From: Caulobacter sp.
Lineage (GTDB): Bacteria > Pseudomonadota > Alphaproteobacteria > Caulobacterales > Caulobacteraceae
Direction of reading: 5' to 3'
DNA length: 50,061 nt
Assembly: GCA_019636175.1 (NCBI GenBank)
Contig: JAHBYC010000020.1
Coordinates: 1-50,061, forward strand
In this document: positions 22,909-32,181 of the stretch, in pieces
Layout: each line of letters begins with the position of its first letter
How positions within the stretch are numbered: the stretch's first letter is position 1
Notes under the pieces: generated by a model
Told to the model about the DNA's origin: nothing
The model's database searches: none
Seen by the model: the letters and a program-made list of their open reading frames with translations, nothing else
Made by a program: the position numbers and the translations under genes

Positions 22909-24183
22909 ATGCTGTACGCTTTGCAGGACGCCACCTACCACGCCGCCGGCCCGATGCGGCTGGCGGCCCGGATGGCCCGGGATTTCTGGTCCTCGCCGCT
23001 GAACCCCGCGCGGGACTCGGTGATCGGCCGCAACATCTACGCCGCCGCCGACCTCTACGCCAATGTCACCCGCCGCTACGGCAAGCCGGCCTGGGGTCTG
23101 GACAGCACCGTGGTCAACGGCGTGACCGTCGCCGTGCGCGAGACGGTGGTCTGGGAAAGCCCCTGGTGCCGCCTGATCCAGTTCGACCGCGACATGGCCG
23201 GCATGCGCCGCGCCGGAAAGATGCAGCTGGACCCGGCGGTGCTGCTGGTGGCGCCCCTGTCGGGCCACTACGCCACCCTGCTTCGCGGCACGGTCGAGGC
23301 CCTGCTGCCGCACCATGCGGTGTTCGTCACCGACTGGTCCAACGCCCGCGACGTGCCGATGATGGAAGGCCGTTTCGACTTCCATGACTACATCGACCAC
23401 ATCCGCACCATGCTGGGGGTGATGGGCGCGCGAGCCCATGTCATCGCCGTCTGCCAGCCTGGCCCCGCGGTGCTGGCCGCCAGCGCCCTGATGGCCGAGG
23501 ACAACGATCCCAGCCGCCCGCGGACCATGACCTTCATGGGCTCGCCGATCGACGCGCGGCTGTCGCCGACGGTGACCAACCGCCTGGCCGAGGAGCGGCC
23601 CTTCACCTGGTTCAAGGGCAACATGATCTACACGGTGCCGCCGCCCCATCCGGGCGCCCTGCGGCGCGTCTATCCAGGCTTCGTTCAGCTGGCCAGCTTC
23701 ATGTCGATGAACCTGGAAAAGCACCAGGAGGCCCATCGCCGCTATTTCGAACAGCTGGTCGATGGCGATGGCGACAGCGCCGAGAAGCACCGCACCTTCT
23801 ATGACGAGTATCTGTCGGTGCTGGACCTGACCGAGGAGTTCTATCTCCAGACGGTGGACATCGTGTTCCAGAAGTATCTGCTGCCGCGGGGGGAGCTGGT
23901 GCATCGCGGCCGCAACGTCGATCCCTCGGCCATCACCGACATCGGCCTGATGACCGTCGAGGGCGAGCTCGACGACATCTCCGGCATCGGCCAGACCCAG
24001 GCGGCGCACGATCTATGCACCGGCCTGCCGGCGGAGATGAAGCGGGACTATGTCCAGCCCGGCGTCGGCCACTACGGGGTGTTCAACGGGCGCAAGTTCC
24101 GGGAACAGATCTATCCCCGGGTGGCGGCCTTCATCCGCGAAATCGATCCGGATTTCGAAACCGGCTCCCTGCCCGCCAGCTGA
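22909..24183 (+). CDS. phaZ: Intracellular polyhydroxybutyrate depolymerase
   Basis: A 424-residue cytoplasmic enzyme that hydrolyses native PHB granules. It begins MLYALQDATYHAAGPMRLAA, as this family does. The lipase-box-like VCQPGPAVLAA contains Cys182, the nucleophile of the intracellular PhaZ group in place of serine. LVAPLSGHYATLLRGTVEAL is the N-terminal oxyanion region. The C-terminal PHB_depo_C domain includes MTVEGELDDISGIGQTQAAH and the catalytic His in GVGHYGVFNGRKFREQIYPR. No signal peptide, in keeping with an internal role. The divergent neighbour is the ECF sigma factor. No phaC or phasin gene is in view. Confidence 0.95.
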   Translation: MLYALQDATYHAAGPMRLAARMARDFWSSPLNPARDSVIGRNIYAAADLYANVTRRYGKPAWGLDSTVVNGVTVAVRETVVWESPWCRLIQFDRDMAGMRRAGKMQLDPAVLLVAPLSGHYATLLRGTVEALLPHHAVFVTDWSNARDVPMMEGRFDFHDYIDHIRTMLGVMGARAHVIAVCQPGPAVLAASALMAEDNDPSRPRTMTFMGSPIDARLSPTVTNRLAEERPFTWFKGNMIYTVPPPHPGALRRVYPGFVQLASFMSMNLEKHQEAHRRYFEQLVDGDGDSAEKHRTFYDEYLSVLDLTEEFYLQTVDIVFQKYLLPRGELVHRGRNVDPSAITDIGLMTVEGELDDISGIGQTQAAHDLCTGLPAEMKRDYVQPGVGHYGVFNGRKFREQIYPRVAAFIREIDPDFETGSLPAS

Positions 24184-24233
24184 CCGCGACTTGACCGTTT
24201 CGCCGGGCGCGGTTCGGGACTAATCCAGGGACC

Positions 24234-24959
24234 ATGAAGTTCTTCGCACCGCCCGCCTATTCCCACGGCGACCGGCTGGAAACCGACGGCCATGTGCTGC
24301 GCCTGTCGGTCAACGCCCGCGCCCGCCGGATATCCCTGCGGGTCGATCGCACCCGCCGCGAGGTGATCGCCACGGCTCCGACGGCGCGGCGACTGGGCGA
24401 GGCGGTGGCCTTCGCCCGCGAACGAATCGGCTGGATCTCCGCCCAGATGGCCGATCTGCCCGCGCCCACGGTGATCGCGCCTGGAATGACCATCGCCCTG
24501 TTCGGCGAAGAGTTCACCCTGGTCGGTCGTCCGGGCCGCGCCCGGCTGGACCTGGAGGCCCGCACCCTTTGCGCCGCCGATGACGCCGCCTTCGCCGACC
24601 GGGTCCTGCGGCTGATCAAGGGCGAGGCCCGGCGCCGTTTCACCCAGATGAGCGAGGCCTACGCCGAAGGCCTGCAACGTCCCGCCCCCGCGGTCAGCGT
24701 CGTCGACACCCGGGGGCGCTGGGGCAGCTGCAGCCCGGCCCGGCCCGGTCGCCCGGCGACGATCCGCTACAGCTGGCGGCTGGCCCTGGCCCCCCTCGCG
24801 GTGGCCGACTACGTCGTCGCCCATGAGTGCGCCCACCTGGTCGAGGCCAACCACAGTCCCCGCTTCTGGGCGCTGGTCGACCGCATCTTCGGCGATCCGG
24901 CGCCGCACCGCGACTGGCTGCGGGCGCATGGGGCGGGGCTGCACGCCTTCGGGCGCTGA
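24234..24959 (+). CDS. YgjP/SprT-like metallopeptidase (DUF45)
   Basis: A 241-residue cytoplasmic protein. The zinc motif HECAH (197-201) lies in YVVAHECAHLVEANHSPRFW, where the third His is in EANHS. DTRGRWGSCSPARPG, just upstream, is the RWGSC segment typical of the YgjP/DUF45 family; the N-terminal VNARARRISLRVDRTRREVI is the small beta domain. This group is M48/SprT-like, with UTP-linked hydrolases proposed in some members, but the substrate is unknown to me. AGGGA precedes the ATG. It is 50 bases downstream of phaZ on the same strand and may be co-transcribed. Confidence 0.88.
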   Translation: MKFFAPPAYSHGDRLETDGHVLRLSVNARARRISLRVDRTRREVIATAPTARRLGEAVAFARERIGWISAQMADLPAPTVIAPGMTIALFGEEFTLVGRPGRARLDLEARTLCAADDAAFADRVLRLIKGEARRRFTQMSEAYAEGLQRPAPAVSVVDTRGRWGSCSPARPGRPATIRYSWRLALAPLAVADYVVAHECAHLVEANHSPRFWALVDRIFGDPAPHRDWLRAHGAGLHAFGR

Positions 24960-24969
24960 GGCCCGCGAG

Positions 24970-25596
24970 TCAGGGCTCGAGAAAGGCCTCGATGGCGGCG
25001 AAGCCGGCCGCGCCGCTACCCGCCAGAAGCGGGGCGGTGGCGGCGTTGACCCCGCCCAGGGCATAGACCGGCGCCGGGGTCGCGGCGACGATGTCGCTGA
25101 AGGCCGCCACCCCCAGCGGCGCGCCGGCCGAGGGGCTGTTGCTGGCGAACACCGGCGAGACCAGCACCGCGTCGGCGCCGCCGCGCGCCGCCGTCATGGC
25201 GCCGGCGGGGTCGTGGGCGGCGGCGGTGAGTATCCCGCCTGGCCAGGCCCGCCGCAGGGCCGGCAGATGGTCCAGATCGCGTTGCGGCAGATGCAGGCCG
25301 TCCGCCGCGATGGCTTCGGCCAAGTTCGGGTCGGCCCCGGCCAGCAGAATCAGGCCCCGCTGACGGGTCAGGGCCCTCAGCCGGCGGCCCTGCTCCACGG
25401 CGTCGTCGGCCCCGAACGCCCGGAAGATGACCGCGACGTCGGAGGGCAACTTCGCGACGACGTTTTCGATGTCGGGCGTCCTGGCCGGGTCGGTGAGGAA
25501 CAGCAGCCGGGGCAGGCCCTTGGCCGGGACGTGGCGGGGGGTTAAGCCTGCCGCCGCCGCCGCCAACCCTGCAAGACCCGTCCGTGACCCAGACAC
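24970..25596 (-). CDS. Thiamine phosphate synthase-like protein (ThiE/TenI fold)
   Basis: A 208-residue TIM-barrel protein. LPRLLFLTDPARTPDIENVV is the ThiE/TenI first strand (FLTD). LLAGADPNLAEAIAADGLHLP corresponds to the GVHLG strand. GGADAVLVSPVFASNSPSAG gives the phosphate-binding VSPVF segment, and APVYALGGVNAATAPLLAGS the GG-x-N loop. Key ThiE residues of the diphosphate site (Q-R-K and D-D-R) are not evident, so it may be a TenI-like or non-canonical member rather than the main ThiE. Its GTG start (25596) overlaps the start of the divergent yggS by 13 bases; a TTG at 25566 is an alternative that avoids overlap. thiD is distant, at 6020. Confidence 0.8.
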   Translation of the reverse strand: MSGSRTGLAGLAAAAAGLTPRHVPAKGLPRLLFLTDPARTPDIENVVAKLPSDVAVIFRAFGADDAVEQGRRLRALTRQRGLILLAGADPNLAEAIAADGLHLPQRDLDHLPALRRAWPGGILTAAAHDPAGAMTAARGGADAVLVSPVFASNSPSAGAPLGVAAFSDIVAATPAPVYALGGVNAATAPLLAGSGAAGFAAIEAFLEP

Positions 25597-26279
25597 AAAC
25601 CTTCTCCGTCGCCCAATCCCGCCGCGCCATTCTTGACCGGATGGCCGCCGCCGCCCGGGGCGCGCTGTCGCCCGCCGGCGGTCGCGACCCGGCCGATGTC
25701 ACCCTTGTGGCCGTCTCCAAGCAGCAGCCGCAAGAGAAGATCGCCGCCATGCTCGACGCGGGCCAGCGGGTGTTCGGGGAAAACCGGGTGCAGGAGGCGC
25801 AGGCCCGCTGGTCCGAGGGGCCCAATCGGCGGGAGGGGCTGGAGCTGCGGCTGATCGGCCCCCTGCAGAGCAACAAGGCCCGCGAGGCGGTCGCCCTGTT
25901 CGACGTGATCGAGACCCTGGACCGCGAAAAGCTGGCCATCGCCCTGGCCGAGGCCTTTGTGCGCGAGGGGCGGACGCCGCGCCTCTATGTCCAGGTCAAC
26001 ACCGGCGAGGAGCCGCAGAAGGCCGGGGTCTCACCGGCCGAGGCGGATGATTTCATCGCCCTTTGCCGGGATCGCCATGGTCTGACGATCGAGGGGCTGA
26101 TGTGCATTCCGCCGGAGGCCGAGGCGCCGGGTCCGCATTTCGCCCTGCTGGCCAGGATCGCCGGGCGCAACGGGCTGGATCGGCTCAGCATGGGCATGAG
26201 CGCAGATTTCGAGACCGCCATCCGCTTTGGCGCCACCAGCGTGCGTGTCGGCTCGGCCCTGTTCGGCGGCCGGGGCTGA
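25584..26279 (+). CDS. YggS-family PLP homeostasis protein
   Basis: A 231-residue PLP-binding TIM-barrel protein. Lys46 in TLVAVSKQQP holds the cofactor. FGENRVQEAQARW, RLIGPLQSNKAREAVALFD, VQVNTGEEPQKAGVSPAEAD, GLMCIPPEA and LSMGMSADFETAIRFGATSV are the full set of family motifs. It manages PLP supply and affects amino and keto acid pools. The start is GTG at 25584, overlapping the 5' end of the divergent ThiE-like gene, so one or both transcripts may be nearly leaderless. Length is normal. Confidence 0.94.
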   Translation: MTQTQTFSVAQSRRAILDRMAAAARGALSPAGGRDPADVTLVAVSKQQPQEKIAAMLDAGQRVFGENRVQEAQARWSEGPNRREGLELRLIGPLQSNKAREAVALFDVIETLDREKLAIALAEAFVREGRTPRLYVQVNTGEEPQKAGVSPAEADDFIALCRDRHGLTIEGLMCIPPEAEAPGPHFALLARIAGRNGLDRLSMGMSADFETAIRFGATSVRVGSALFGGRG

Positions 26280-26323
26280 CGCGGAGGGCTCACGCCCCCC
26301 CCACGACCTCCCTGACCGGTCGG

Positions 26324-29300
26324 TCATCCCCCGATCTTGGCGACGTTGTCGTCCGAGTTGCGATCGATGAGGATGTTGTAGGGATCGACCCCGACGAAGG
26401 TCGGTCGCTTGTCGACGGTGAAGGTCAGGGTCTGCTTGCCCGATTTAATCGGACGGCGCTGCAGCACCAGAACCTTGTCCTTGCCAAAACCCTTGTCGCC
26501 CGGCTTGGCGGTGAACACCCCGATGTCCAGCATCTCGTTCATCGGGGCCTTCGTCTCCTTGCCCTTGCCGTCGGCGTAGAGCTTCCTGGCCTCGACGGTG
26601 ATCGAAACATCGAACTTGCCGTCCTTGCGGGCGGTGACGGCGCTGGAGGCGACCTTGACGTCGTAGAGGGTGATCTTCTCGAACAGGTCGGTGATCAGGT
26701 CCTGCTTGTCGGCCGGCGCCTCGGCCCGGAACAGGGCGATCAGATCACTGGAGATCGGATAGGGCGCGCCCTTGAAGGCGTGCTGCTGCAGGAACAGCTG
26801 CAGGGCGTGATTGACCTTGTCCTCGCCGATCTCCTCGGCCAGCCGGTACATGACCAGCGAGCCCTTGCGGTAGTGGACATAGCCCTGGCTGGGCTCGACC
26901 CGGTTGAGCGGCTTTTCATCGATCGGCTGGCCGCCCCGCGCCCGCAGATAGCTGTCCAGCTCGAACTTCAGGAACTTGCGGATCTGGTCCTCGCCATAGA
27001 GCTTCTTCATCACCCGCAGGGACGAGTACTGCGCCATGGTCTCGCTCAACAGGGTCACGCCCTCCTGATCGGCCCCGACCACCTGATGTGCCCACCACTG
27101 GTGGCCGATCTCATGGGCCCCGACATAGGTGACCATATCGATCTTCTCCGGATCGCTGTAGTCGGAGATGAAGAACAGGCCCTCCGACCAGGGCATCGTG
27201 CCGGCGAAGGCCTGGGCGAACTGGGCGTAGTCGGGGAACTCGATGAACCGCAGATGGTCGAACTGATAGGGGCTGAAGTTGGTCTGGTAGTAGTCCAGCG
27301 CGGCCTTCATCGCCGCCTTCATGCGGTCGATGTTCCAGGCGTGCGCCGGGTCGTAGTAGACCTCCAGCTCGACGCCCTTGTAGTTTTCCCGACTGACGGC
27401 GTAGCGCGCCGACTGGATCGAGAAGAAGGGCAACACCGGCGCCTCGGTGATGAAGCGGGCCTTGCGGCGCTTGCCGGTGGGCGTGTCGATGATCTGGTCG
27501 GACACCCGCTTGCCGGGGGCGATCGGCGTCTGGTCGGCCGCCGTGGTGACGGTGATGTCCGCGCGCATGAAGTCGGCGTCGTGCCGCAGGTAATTGAACT
27601 GCCTTGAGGCGACATCGCCGAGCGGCGCGATCGGCTGATCGGGATTGAGACCGTACTTGCGGCGCTTGGCCCGGTCCTGCAGCCCGTCGCCGGGCCAGAT
27701 GCCCAGGGCCGGCGCGAACTCGGCGGAGTTGATGAAGGTGCCGTTGTCGACGATGCGCTTTTCGTTGCCGCTGTTCTTGAAGCCCTTCTGCGCCCGTTCG
27801 GTGATGAAGCTCATCGTCCGGGTCTCGCCGGGCGCCATCGGGATGTCGAAGGTGAAGATGCGGTAGTTGAAGCGGTCCAGTGTCTCCTTGGGCCGGGCGC
27901 CCTGGATCGACAGGCCCTTGACCTTGAGGTCGCGGTCAAAGCGGACGTGAACCTCGCGCAGCGGCTGGTCGGTCATGTTCTTCAGCACATAGTCGCCGGT
28001 GACGACCATGCTGGGCTGATGCGGCCGCAGATCGACATCCAGCTTCATCGACTGGATCCTGGGCTGCGGGACCTTGTCGTAGTGGCGCTGGACGATCAGC
28101 ACCTTCTCATAGTCGGCCGTCCACTTATCGTCGTCGATGGCGGTGCGGTATTCGTTCCAGACATTGGTGTTGAGGTAGATCCAGCCGCCGACGGCGACGG
28201 TCGCCAGCAGAGTCGCGCCGAAGAACAGCCCGGCGCCGCTGTTCAGACGGTGCGGCAGCCGGCGCAGGCGTGGCCACAGGCGCTGCTCGGCCCCCCGCCG
28301 CCACAGCCCCCAGGACAGCACCAGCAGGAGGATGGCGGCCAGCGACCAGTAGGTCCGCGCTGTCCAGGCCCCGATCCAGAATTTGCCGAGGCCGTTGATG
28401 TCCGACAGCGGCGTGCCGAAGCCGCCGTCACTGGGAATGGAGTCGTAGTTGTATAGGATGTGGTCCAGGCCCAGGTTGCCGAGGGTCATGGTGGAGATCA
28501 GGTAGATGACCATCAGGCCCCAGCCGACGAACTTGTGCGGACTGATCGCCTGGATGAAGACCGCCAGCACCGCCATCAGCATGCAATCGACCGCCTGCGG
28601 CAGGACGTACCACAGCACCCACTTGCCGAGCTCGAAGTGGGTGTAGCCCTTGAAGGCCTGGATCAGGATCGCCGCCGCCACACTGATGAGCAGCGTTGAA
28701 ACCAGCACCAGGAAGATCGCCAAAGTCTTGGGGGCGACGAAGGCCCAGTCGGGCACCGGCGAGGCGTCGATGATCTCGTGGGTCTTCTTCTCTCGTTCCC
28801 GCCAGACCAGTTCGCCAGCATAGTAGACGGCAATGATCATCGGAATGATGGAGAAACTGCCCAGCAACGCGGGGATCAGCACCCGGGTCAGCGGATAGAC
28901 GGCGCCGCCATAGCCGGTGTCTTCGGTTGCGCCCCACAGGCCGCCCAGGGCGTTGAACAGGCCGATAGCCAGCAGCACCAGATAGGCCGGGCTGCCGAAC
29001 ACCTGGCCCATGTCGAGTCGGGTGCGCTTCATCAGCTGCGCCCATCCCGTCGCCCAGCCGAAGGTGGGCTTGGGCAGAGCCTGCAGAGCCAGGGCGGGAC
29101 GGTCGTCGGACGGTTTGGTGGCCGCGGCGGCGGCCAGTCTCGCCTGGCGGGCGCGCTTGCCCGAGAGCTTGCCCGGGGTGAACCGGAACAGCAGCATGGG
29201 CAGGCTGAGCACCCCGGCGGTCAGGACCAGGGCGAAGACGCGGTTGAACAGCAGAACCCCTTCCACCGCCGGCACCAGGGCATTCCTGTCGGCCGCCGTC

Positions 29301-29965
29301 CAGTATTTGGTGGTCAGGAAGAAGGCCGCGAAGCCCAGCGGCTCCCAGTGGGCGGCGATCTCGCGCAGTTCAGGTTTGCGCGTCAGGATGTTGCTGATCG
29401 TCCAGAGGACCAGGAAGGCGATCACCCCGACATAGGTCCACATCATCGACCGGGTGGTGGTGGCCAGGACGAAGAACAACGCCGAGGTCAGCAGGATGTT
29501 GGGCAGGGCGATGACGAAATAGCTGAACAGGAAGGGCTCCAGCGTCAGCGGCCCGAGGGTCTCCCTGTCCACCCAGGGCATGAAGCTGCCGATGACAATT
29601 CCCAGCGGCACCACCAGGAAGGCCAGGGCGGCGGCCAGGACGGCGCCGGTAAATCGCCCGTAGAGGTAGTCGAACCGCCGGATCGAGGTGGATCGCAGGA
29701 TGCCGCCAAATCCCGTCTCATCATCGCGAACGATCACATTGGCCACGAAGGCCGTTGACACGAACATGAAGAACATCGTCCAGATCAGGTGGGTCTGGGC
29801 GATGGCGAATGGGGCGTTCTTGTGGATCGCGCCGCCGCCGCCGATCTGGATCTGGTCGATCACCACCGACCCAAAGGTCAGCAGGAAGAAGATGATCGAG
29901 GCCACCCAGAAGACCGGGTTCTTGATCTGGTAGCGGAACTCGAAACTGGCGATCTTGAAAAACAT
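26324..29965 (-). CDS. ABC-2 permease fused to M1-family peptidase
   Basis: A 1213-residue fusion. Residues about 1-260 and 315-580 are two ABC-2 permease units with about six helices each (FFKIASFEFRYQIKNPVFWV at the start of the first, LDMGQVFGSPAYLVLLAIG of the second). A further helix follows near 595-615, then a gluzincin peptidase domain. The zinc motif HEIGH is at 951-955 with the third ligand Glu at about 975 (LLSETMAQYS). FAGTMPWSEGLFF stands where M1 enzymes have GAMEN. The peptidase should face the periplasm. The ATPase is encoded 11 bases upstream (29977-30852). It may export a peptide and process it, which is inference. Confidence 0.92.
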   Translation of the reverse strand: MFFKIASFEFRYQIKNPVFWVASIIFFLLTFGSVVIDQIQIGGGGAIHKNAPFAIAQTHLIWTMFFMFVSTAFVANVIVRDDETGFGGILRSTSIRRFDYLYGRFTGAVLAAALAFLVVPLGIVIGSFMPWVDRETLGPLTLEPFLFSYFVIALPNILLTSALFFVLATTTRSMMWTYVGVIAFLVLWTISNILTRKPELREIAAHWEPLGFAAFFLTTKYWTAADRNALVPAVEGVLLFNRVFALVLTAGVLSLPMLLFRFTPGKLSGKRARQARLAAAAATKPSDDRPALALQALPKPTFGWATGWAQLMKRTRLDMGQVFGSPAYLVLLAIGLFNALGGLWGATEDTGYGGAVYPLTRVLIPALLGSFSIIPMIIAVYYAGELVWREREKKTHEIIDASPVPDWAFVAPKTLAIFLVLVSTLLISVAAAILIQAFKGYTHFELGKWVLWYVLPQAVDCMLMAVLAVFIQAISPHKFVGWGLMVIYLISTMTLGNLGLDHILYNYDSIPSDGGFGTPLSDINGLGKFWIGAWTARTYWSLAAILLLVLSWGLWRRGAEQRLWPRLRRLPHRLNSGAGLFFGATLLATVAVGGWIYLNTNVWNEYRTAIDDDKWTADYEKVLIVQRHYDKVPQPRIQSMKLDVDLRPHQPSMVVTGDYVLKNMTDQPLREVHVRFDRDLKVKGLSIQGARPKETLDRFNYRIFTFDIPMAPGETRTMSFITERAQKGFKNSGNEKRIVDNGTFINSAEFAPALGIWPGDGLQDRAKRRKYGLNPDQPIAPLGDVASRQFNYLRHDADFMRADITVTTAADQTPIAPGKRVSDQIIDTPTGKRRKARFITEAPVLPFFSIQSARYAVSRENYKGVELEVYYDPAHAWNIDRMKAAMKAALDYYQTNFSPYQFDHLRFIEFPDYAQFAQAFAGTMPWSEGLFFISDYSDPEKIDMVTYVGAHEIGHQWWAHQVVGADQEGVTLLSETMAQYSSLRVMKKLYGEDQIRKFLKFELDSYLRARGGQPIDEKPLNRVEPSQGYVHYRKGSLVMYRLAEEIGEDKVNHALQLFLQQHAFKGAPYPISSDLIALFRAEAPADKQDLITDLFEKITLYDVKVASSAVTARKDGKFDVSITVEARKLYADGKGKETKAPMNEMLDIGVFTAKPGDKGFGKDKVLVLQRRPIKSGKQTLTFTVDKRPTFVGVDPYNILIDRNSDDNVAKIGG

Positions 29966-29976
29966 GACCCGGACCC

Positions 29977-30852
29977 TCAGGCGGCGCGGGAGGCGTGGAG
30001 GGTCGAGAAATAGACGTCTTCCAGGCCGCCCTCGACCGGCGTGAAGCCGTCGCCGGGGTCGCCGTCGGACTCGATGTGAACCACGGTGCGGCCGGTGAAC
30101 AGCCGGGTGTGGATGACGGTGTAGCGCTGGCGCAGCGCCTCCAGTTCGGACTTGTCGACCGTCTTCTTCCAGATCCGGCCCTTGAGCTGGGCCACCAGCT
30201 CCAGCGGCGCGCCCTGTTTGACGATCCTGCCCTGGCAGATGATGGCCATGGCCGGGCAGAGGTCGGAGACGTCCTCGACGATATGGGTCGAGAGGATGAC
30301 CACCACATTCTCGCCGATCTCGGCCAGAAGGTTCAGGAAGCGGTTGCGCTCCTCGGGGTCGAGGCCGGCGGTGGGTTCATCGACGATGATCAGGTCGGGA
30401 TCGCCGATCAGGGCCTGGGCGATGCCGAACCGCTGACGCATGCCGCCTGAGAAGCCGGCCAGGGCGCGCTTGCGAACGTCCCAGAGATTGGTCTGGTTGA
30501 GCAGGTACTCGACGGTCTCGCGGCGTTCCTTGCCGTTGGAGACGCCCTTCAGAACCGCCATGTGGTCGAGCATGTCGTAGGCCGAGACACGGGGGTAGAC
30601 GCCGAAATCCTGGGGCAGATAGCCCAGCACCTTGCGCAGCTCCTCGGGGTCCTTCAGCACATCGATGTCGCCAAACCGCACATGGCCGGCGGTCGGCGCC
30701 TGCAGGGTGGCGATGGTCCGCATCAGGGTCGACTTGCCGGCCCCGTTGGGCCCCAGCAGGCCGTACATGCCCTTGGGCACGATCAGGCTGACCTCATCCA
30801 ACGCCTTGGCGCCATTCGGATAGATGTGCGTCAGATTCTCGATGATGAGCAT
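29977..30852 (-). CDS. ABC transporter ATP-binding protein
   Basis: A 291-residue ATPase. Walker A GPNGAGKST in GMYGLLGPNGAGKSTLM, Q-loop GYLPQDFGVYPRVS, signature FSGGMRQRFGIAQAL, Walker B LIIVDEPTAGLDPEERN and H-loop LSTHIVEDV are all intact. The C-terminal 80 residues (KGRIWKKTVDKSELEALRQR and on) are an extra domain seen in ABC-2 exporters. ATG 30852 has GGTGGAG six bases upstream. It forms a two-gene operon with the permease-peptidase fusion. About 280 bases upstream, between it and the divergent 31132 gene, is a shared promoter region in which I see no clear operator. Confidence 0.94.
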   Translation of the reverse strand: MLIIENLTHIYPNGAKALDEVSLIVPKGMYGLLGPNGAGKSTLMRTIATLQAPTAGHVRFGDIDVLKDPEELRKVLGYLPQDFGVYPRVSAYDMLDHMAVLKGVSNGKERRETVEYLLNQTNLWDVRKRALAGFSGGMRQRFGIAQALIGDPDLIIVDEPTAGLDPEERNRFLNLLAEIGENVVVILSTHIVEDVSDLCPAMAIICQGRIVKQGAPLELVAQLKGRIWKKTVDKSELEALRQRYTVIHTRLFTGRTVVHIESDGDPGDGFTPVEGGLEDVYFSTLHASRAA

Positions 30853-31131
30853 GGCGGCTCCACCCCTTGAAAAATCCCGAAGGCCCCGCAGGCGCTGAAG
30901 GCCCCAACTCCCCACCCTGAAGTCTTGGCCGTCCGGCGGGCCGGGGGCAAGTGAAACAACGGTAAGGCGCCTCCCCGCGCTTCCAGGGGCTTGGCGCCGT
31001 CGTCGGCTCGGCGGCTCTCTTGAATCAAAATTCCAACGGCGCATTATCCGTACGGGGATCACGAGCGGGTCAGAGCAATCGGCGCGCCGGGATAGGCCTG
31101 TCACCTCTCCGGAGAAGCGTTTCTTGCGCCT

Positions 31132-32100
31132 GTGCAGCCTGTGGTGACGGTCACTTCCGCATCATTGTTCAACCCGGGTGAAGACGCCCCGGGGACCGGC
31201 CATGGTTTTGGGCGGTTCATGTCGCTCGTCCTGGAAGTCGCCAGCCCGTCCGCGCTGGACGCCATGATCGCTCACCCCCGGTTTCCCCCGGTCGCCATGG
31301 CTCTGGTCGCGGGCTGGGCGCCCCATACCGAGGACGACGCGCGCACAACCCGCACCCTTCGGGATGTCGGCCACTACATGGCCGGCGTCTGGAGTCTTGC
31401 GCTGTCAGGTTCCGCCGAGGGACTCAGCCACGGAAGCCTTACCAGGCTATTCGAGCCGCTTGGCCTGGGCAGCCGGACCCGGGTCCACGCCATGATCGCC
31501 TATTTCCGCACCATAGGCATGATCCGGCCTGTCGAGCGCCAGGGGGATGCGCGGCGGCGAAATTACGAGTCCGCGCCGGCGCTCCGTCAGCTCTTCCACA
31601 ATCGCTTCCGCCGCGAGTTGACCACGGCCGCTCCACTGATCGATGTCGCGGGCGAGGTGCTCGCCCGGTGGGATGAGCCGGGCGTTTTCGAGGCCTTCAT
31701 GGTCGCCAACGGCCAGTTCATGGTCGGCAGTTATCTCAGCGTCGACCGGAATACGACCAATCTTGACGTCTTCGCACACCGCGTCGCGGGCCTGACGGTC
31801 CTGGGGCAGATCGTGGTTGCCGGGCCGCCCTCGGAGGTCTTCCCCCCGTCGGGACCGGTGATGATCAATCTGCGCGATCTCGCCCGGCGGTCAGGCGTTT
31901 CCCGGGCCCAGGCCCGCAATGTCATCCGCGCCGGCGCCAACGCCGGCTTTCTCCTGCCGCTCGACGATGGGCGGATCGGATTCTCCGCCGAACTTCGTCA
32001 CCACCTGCTCTATTTTCTGGCGGCCTATGTTCTCAGTCTTGGCTGGTGCGCGGCGCAGGCCCCCCCGATATCGGCAGAGGTCGGGGTCGCGGTCGCTTAA
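31132..32100 (+). CDS. Hypothetical protein with two winged-helix-like segments
   Basis: A 322-residue protein I do not recognise. Two segments look like winged-helix DNA-binding units. One, about 105-150, is GSLTRLFEPLGLGSRTRVHA followed by FRTIGMIRPVERQGDARRRN. The other, about 245-290, is MINLRDLARRSGVSRAQARN followed by GANAGFLLPLDDGRIGFS. The middle (about 155-235) is helical. The C-terminal FLAAYVLSLGWCA is hydrophobic enough for a membrane edge helix but probably packs. A transcription regulator is the natural inference. Start: GTG 31132 has GGAGAAG 14 bases upstream; GTG at 31141 or ATG at 31219 are possible. A weak promoter (TTGAAT-N16-CATTAT) lies at about 31019-31046. It is divergent from the ABC operon. 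Confidence 0.72.
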   Translation: MQPVVTVTSASLFNPGEDAPGTGHGFGRFMSLVLEVASPSALDAMIAHPRFPPVAMALVAGWAPHTEDDARTTRTLRDVGHYMAGVWSLALSGSAEGLSHGSLTRLFEPLGLGSRTRVHAMIAYFRTIGMIRPVERQGDARRRNYESAPALRQLFHNRFRRELTTAAPLIDVAGEVLARWDEPGVFEAFMVANGQFMVGSYLSVDRNTTNLDVFAHRVAGLTVLGQIVVAGPPSEVFPPSGPVMINLRDLARRSGVSRAQARNVIRAGANAGFLLPLDDGRIGFSAELRHHLLYFLAAYVLSLGWCAAQAPPISAEVGVAVA

Positions 32101-32118
32101 ACGTGAGCCCTGCCGGAC

Positions 32119-32146
32119 GGAAACACGAACGCCCCTCCTGCGTTGA
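32119..32146 (+). promoter_or_regulatory. EcfG-like promoter of the second DUF1328 gene
   Basis: GGAAA (32119-32123), 17-base spacer, CGTTGA (32141-32146). The -10 is exact; the -35 has one mismatch from GGAAC. It is about 35 bases upstream of the DUF1328 start. Support comes from the exact EcfG promoter before the paralogue at 9842. Confidence 0.5.
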
Positions 32147-32181
32147 AGCGGTTCCCACTCACGCCAGCAGGAGAGTTTTTC

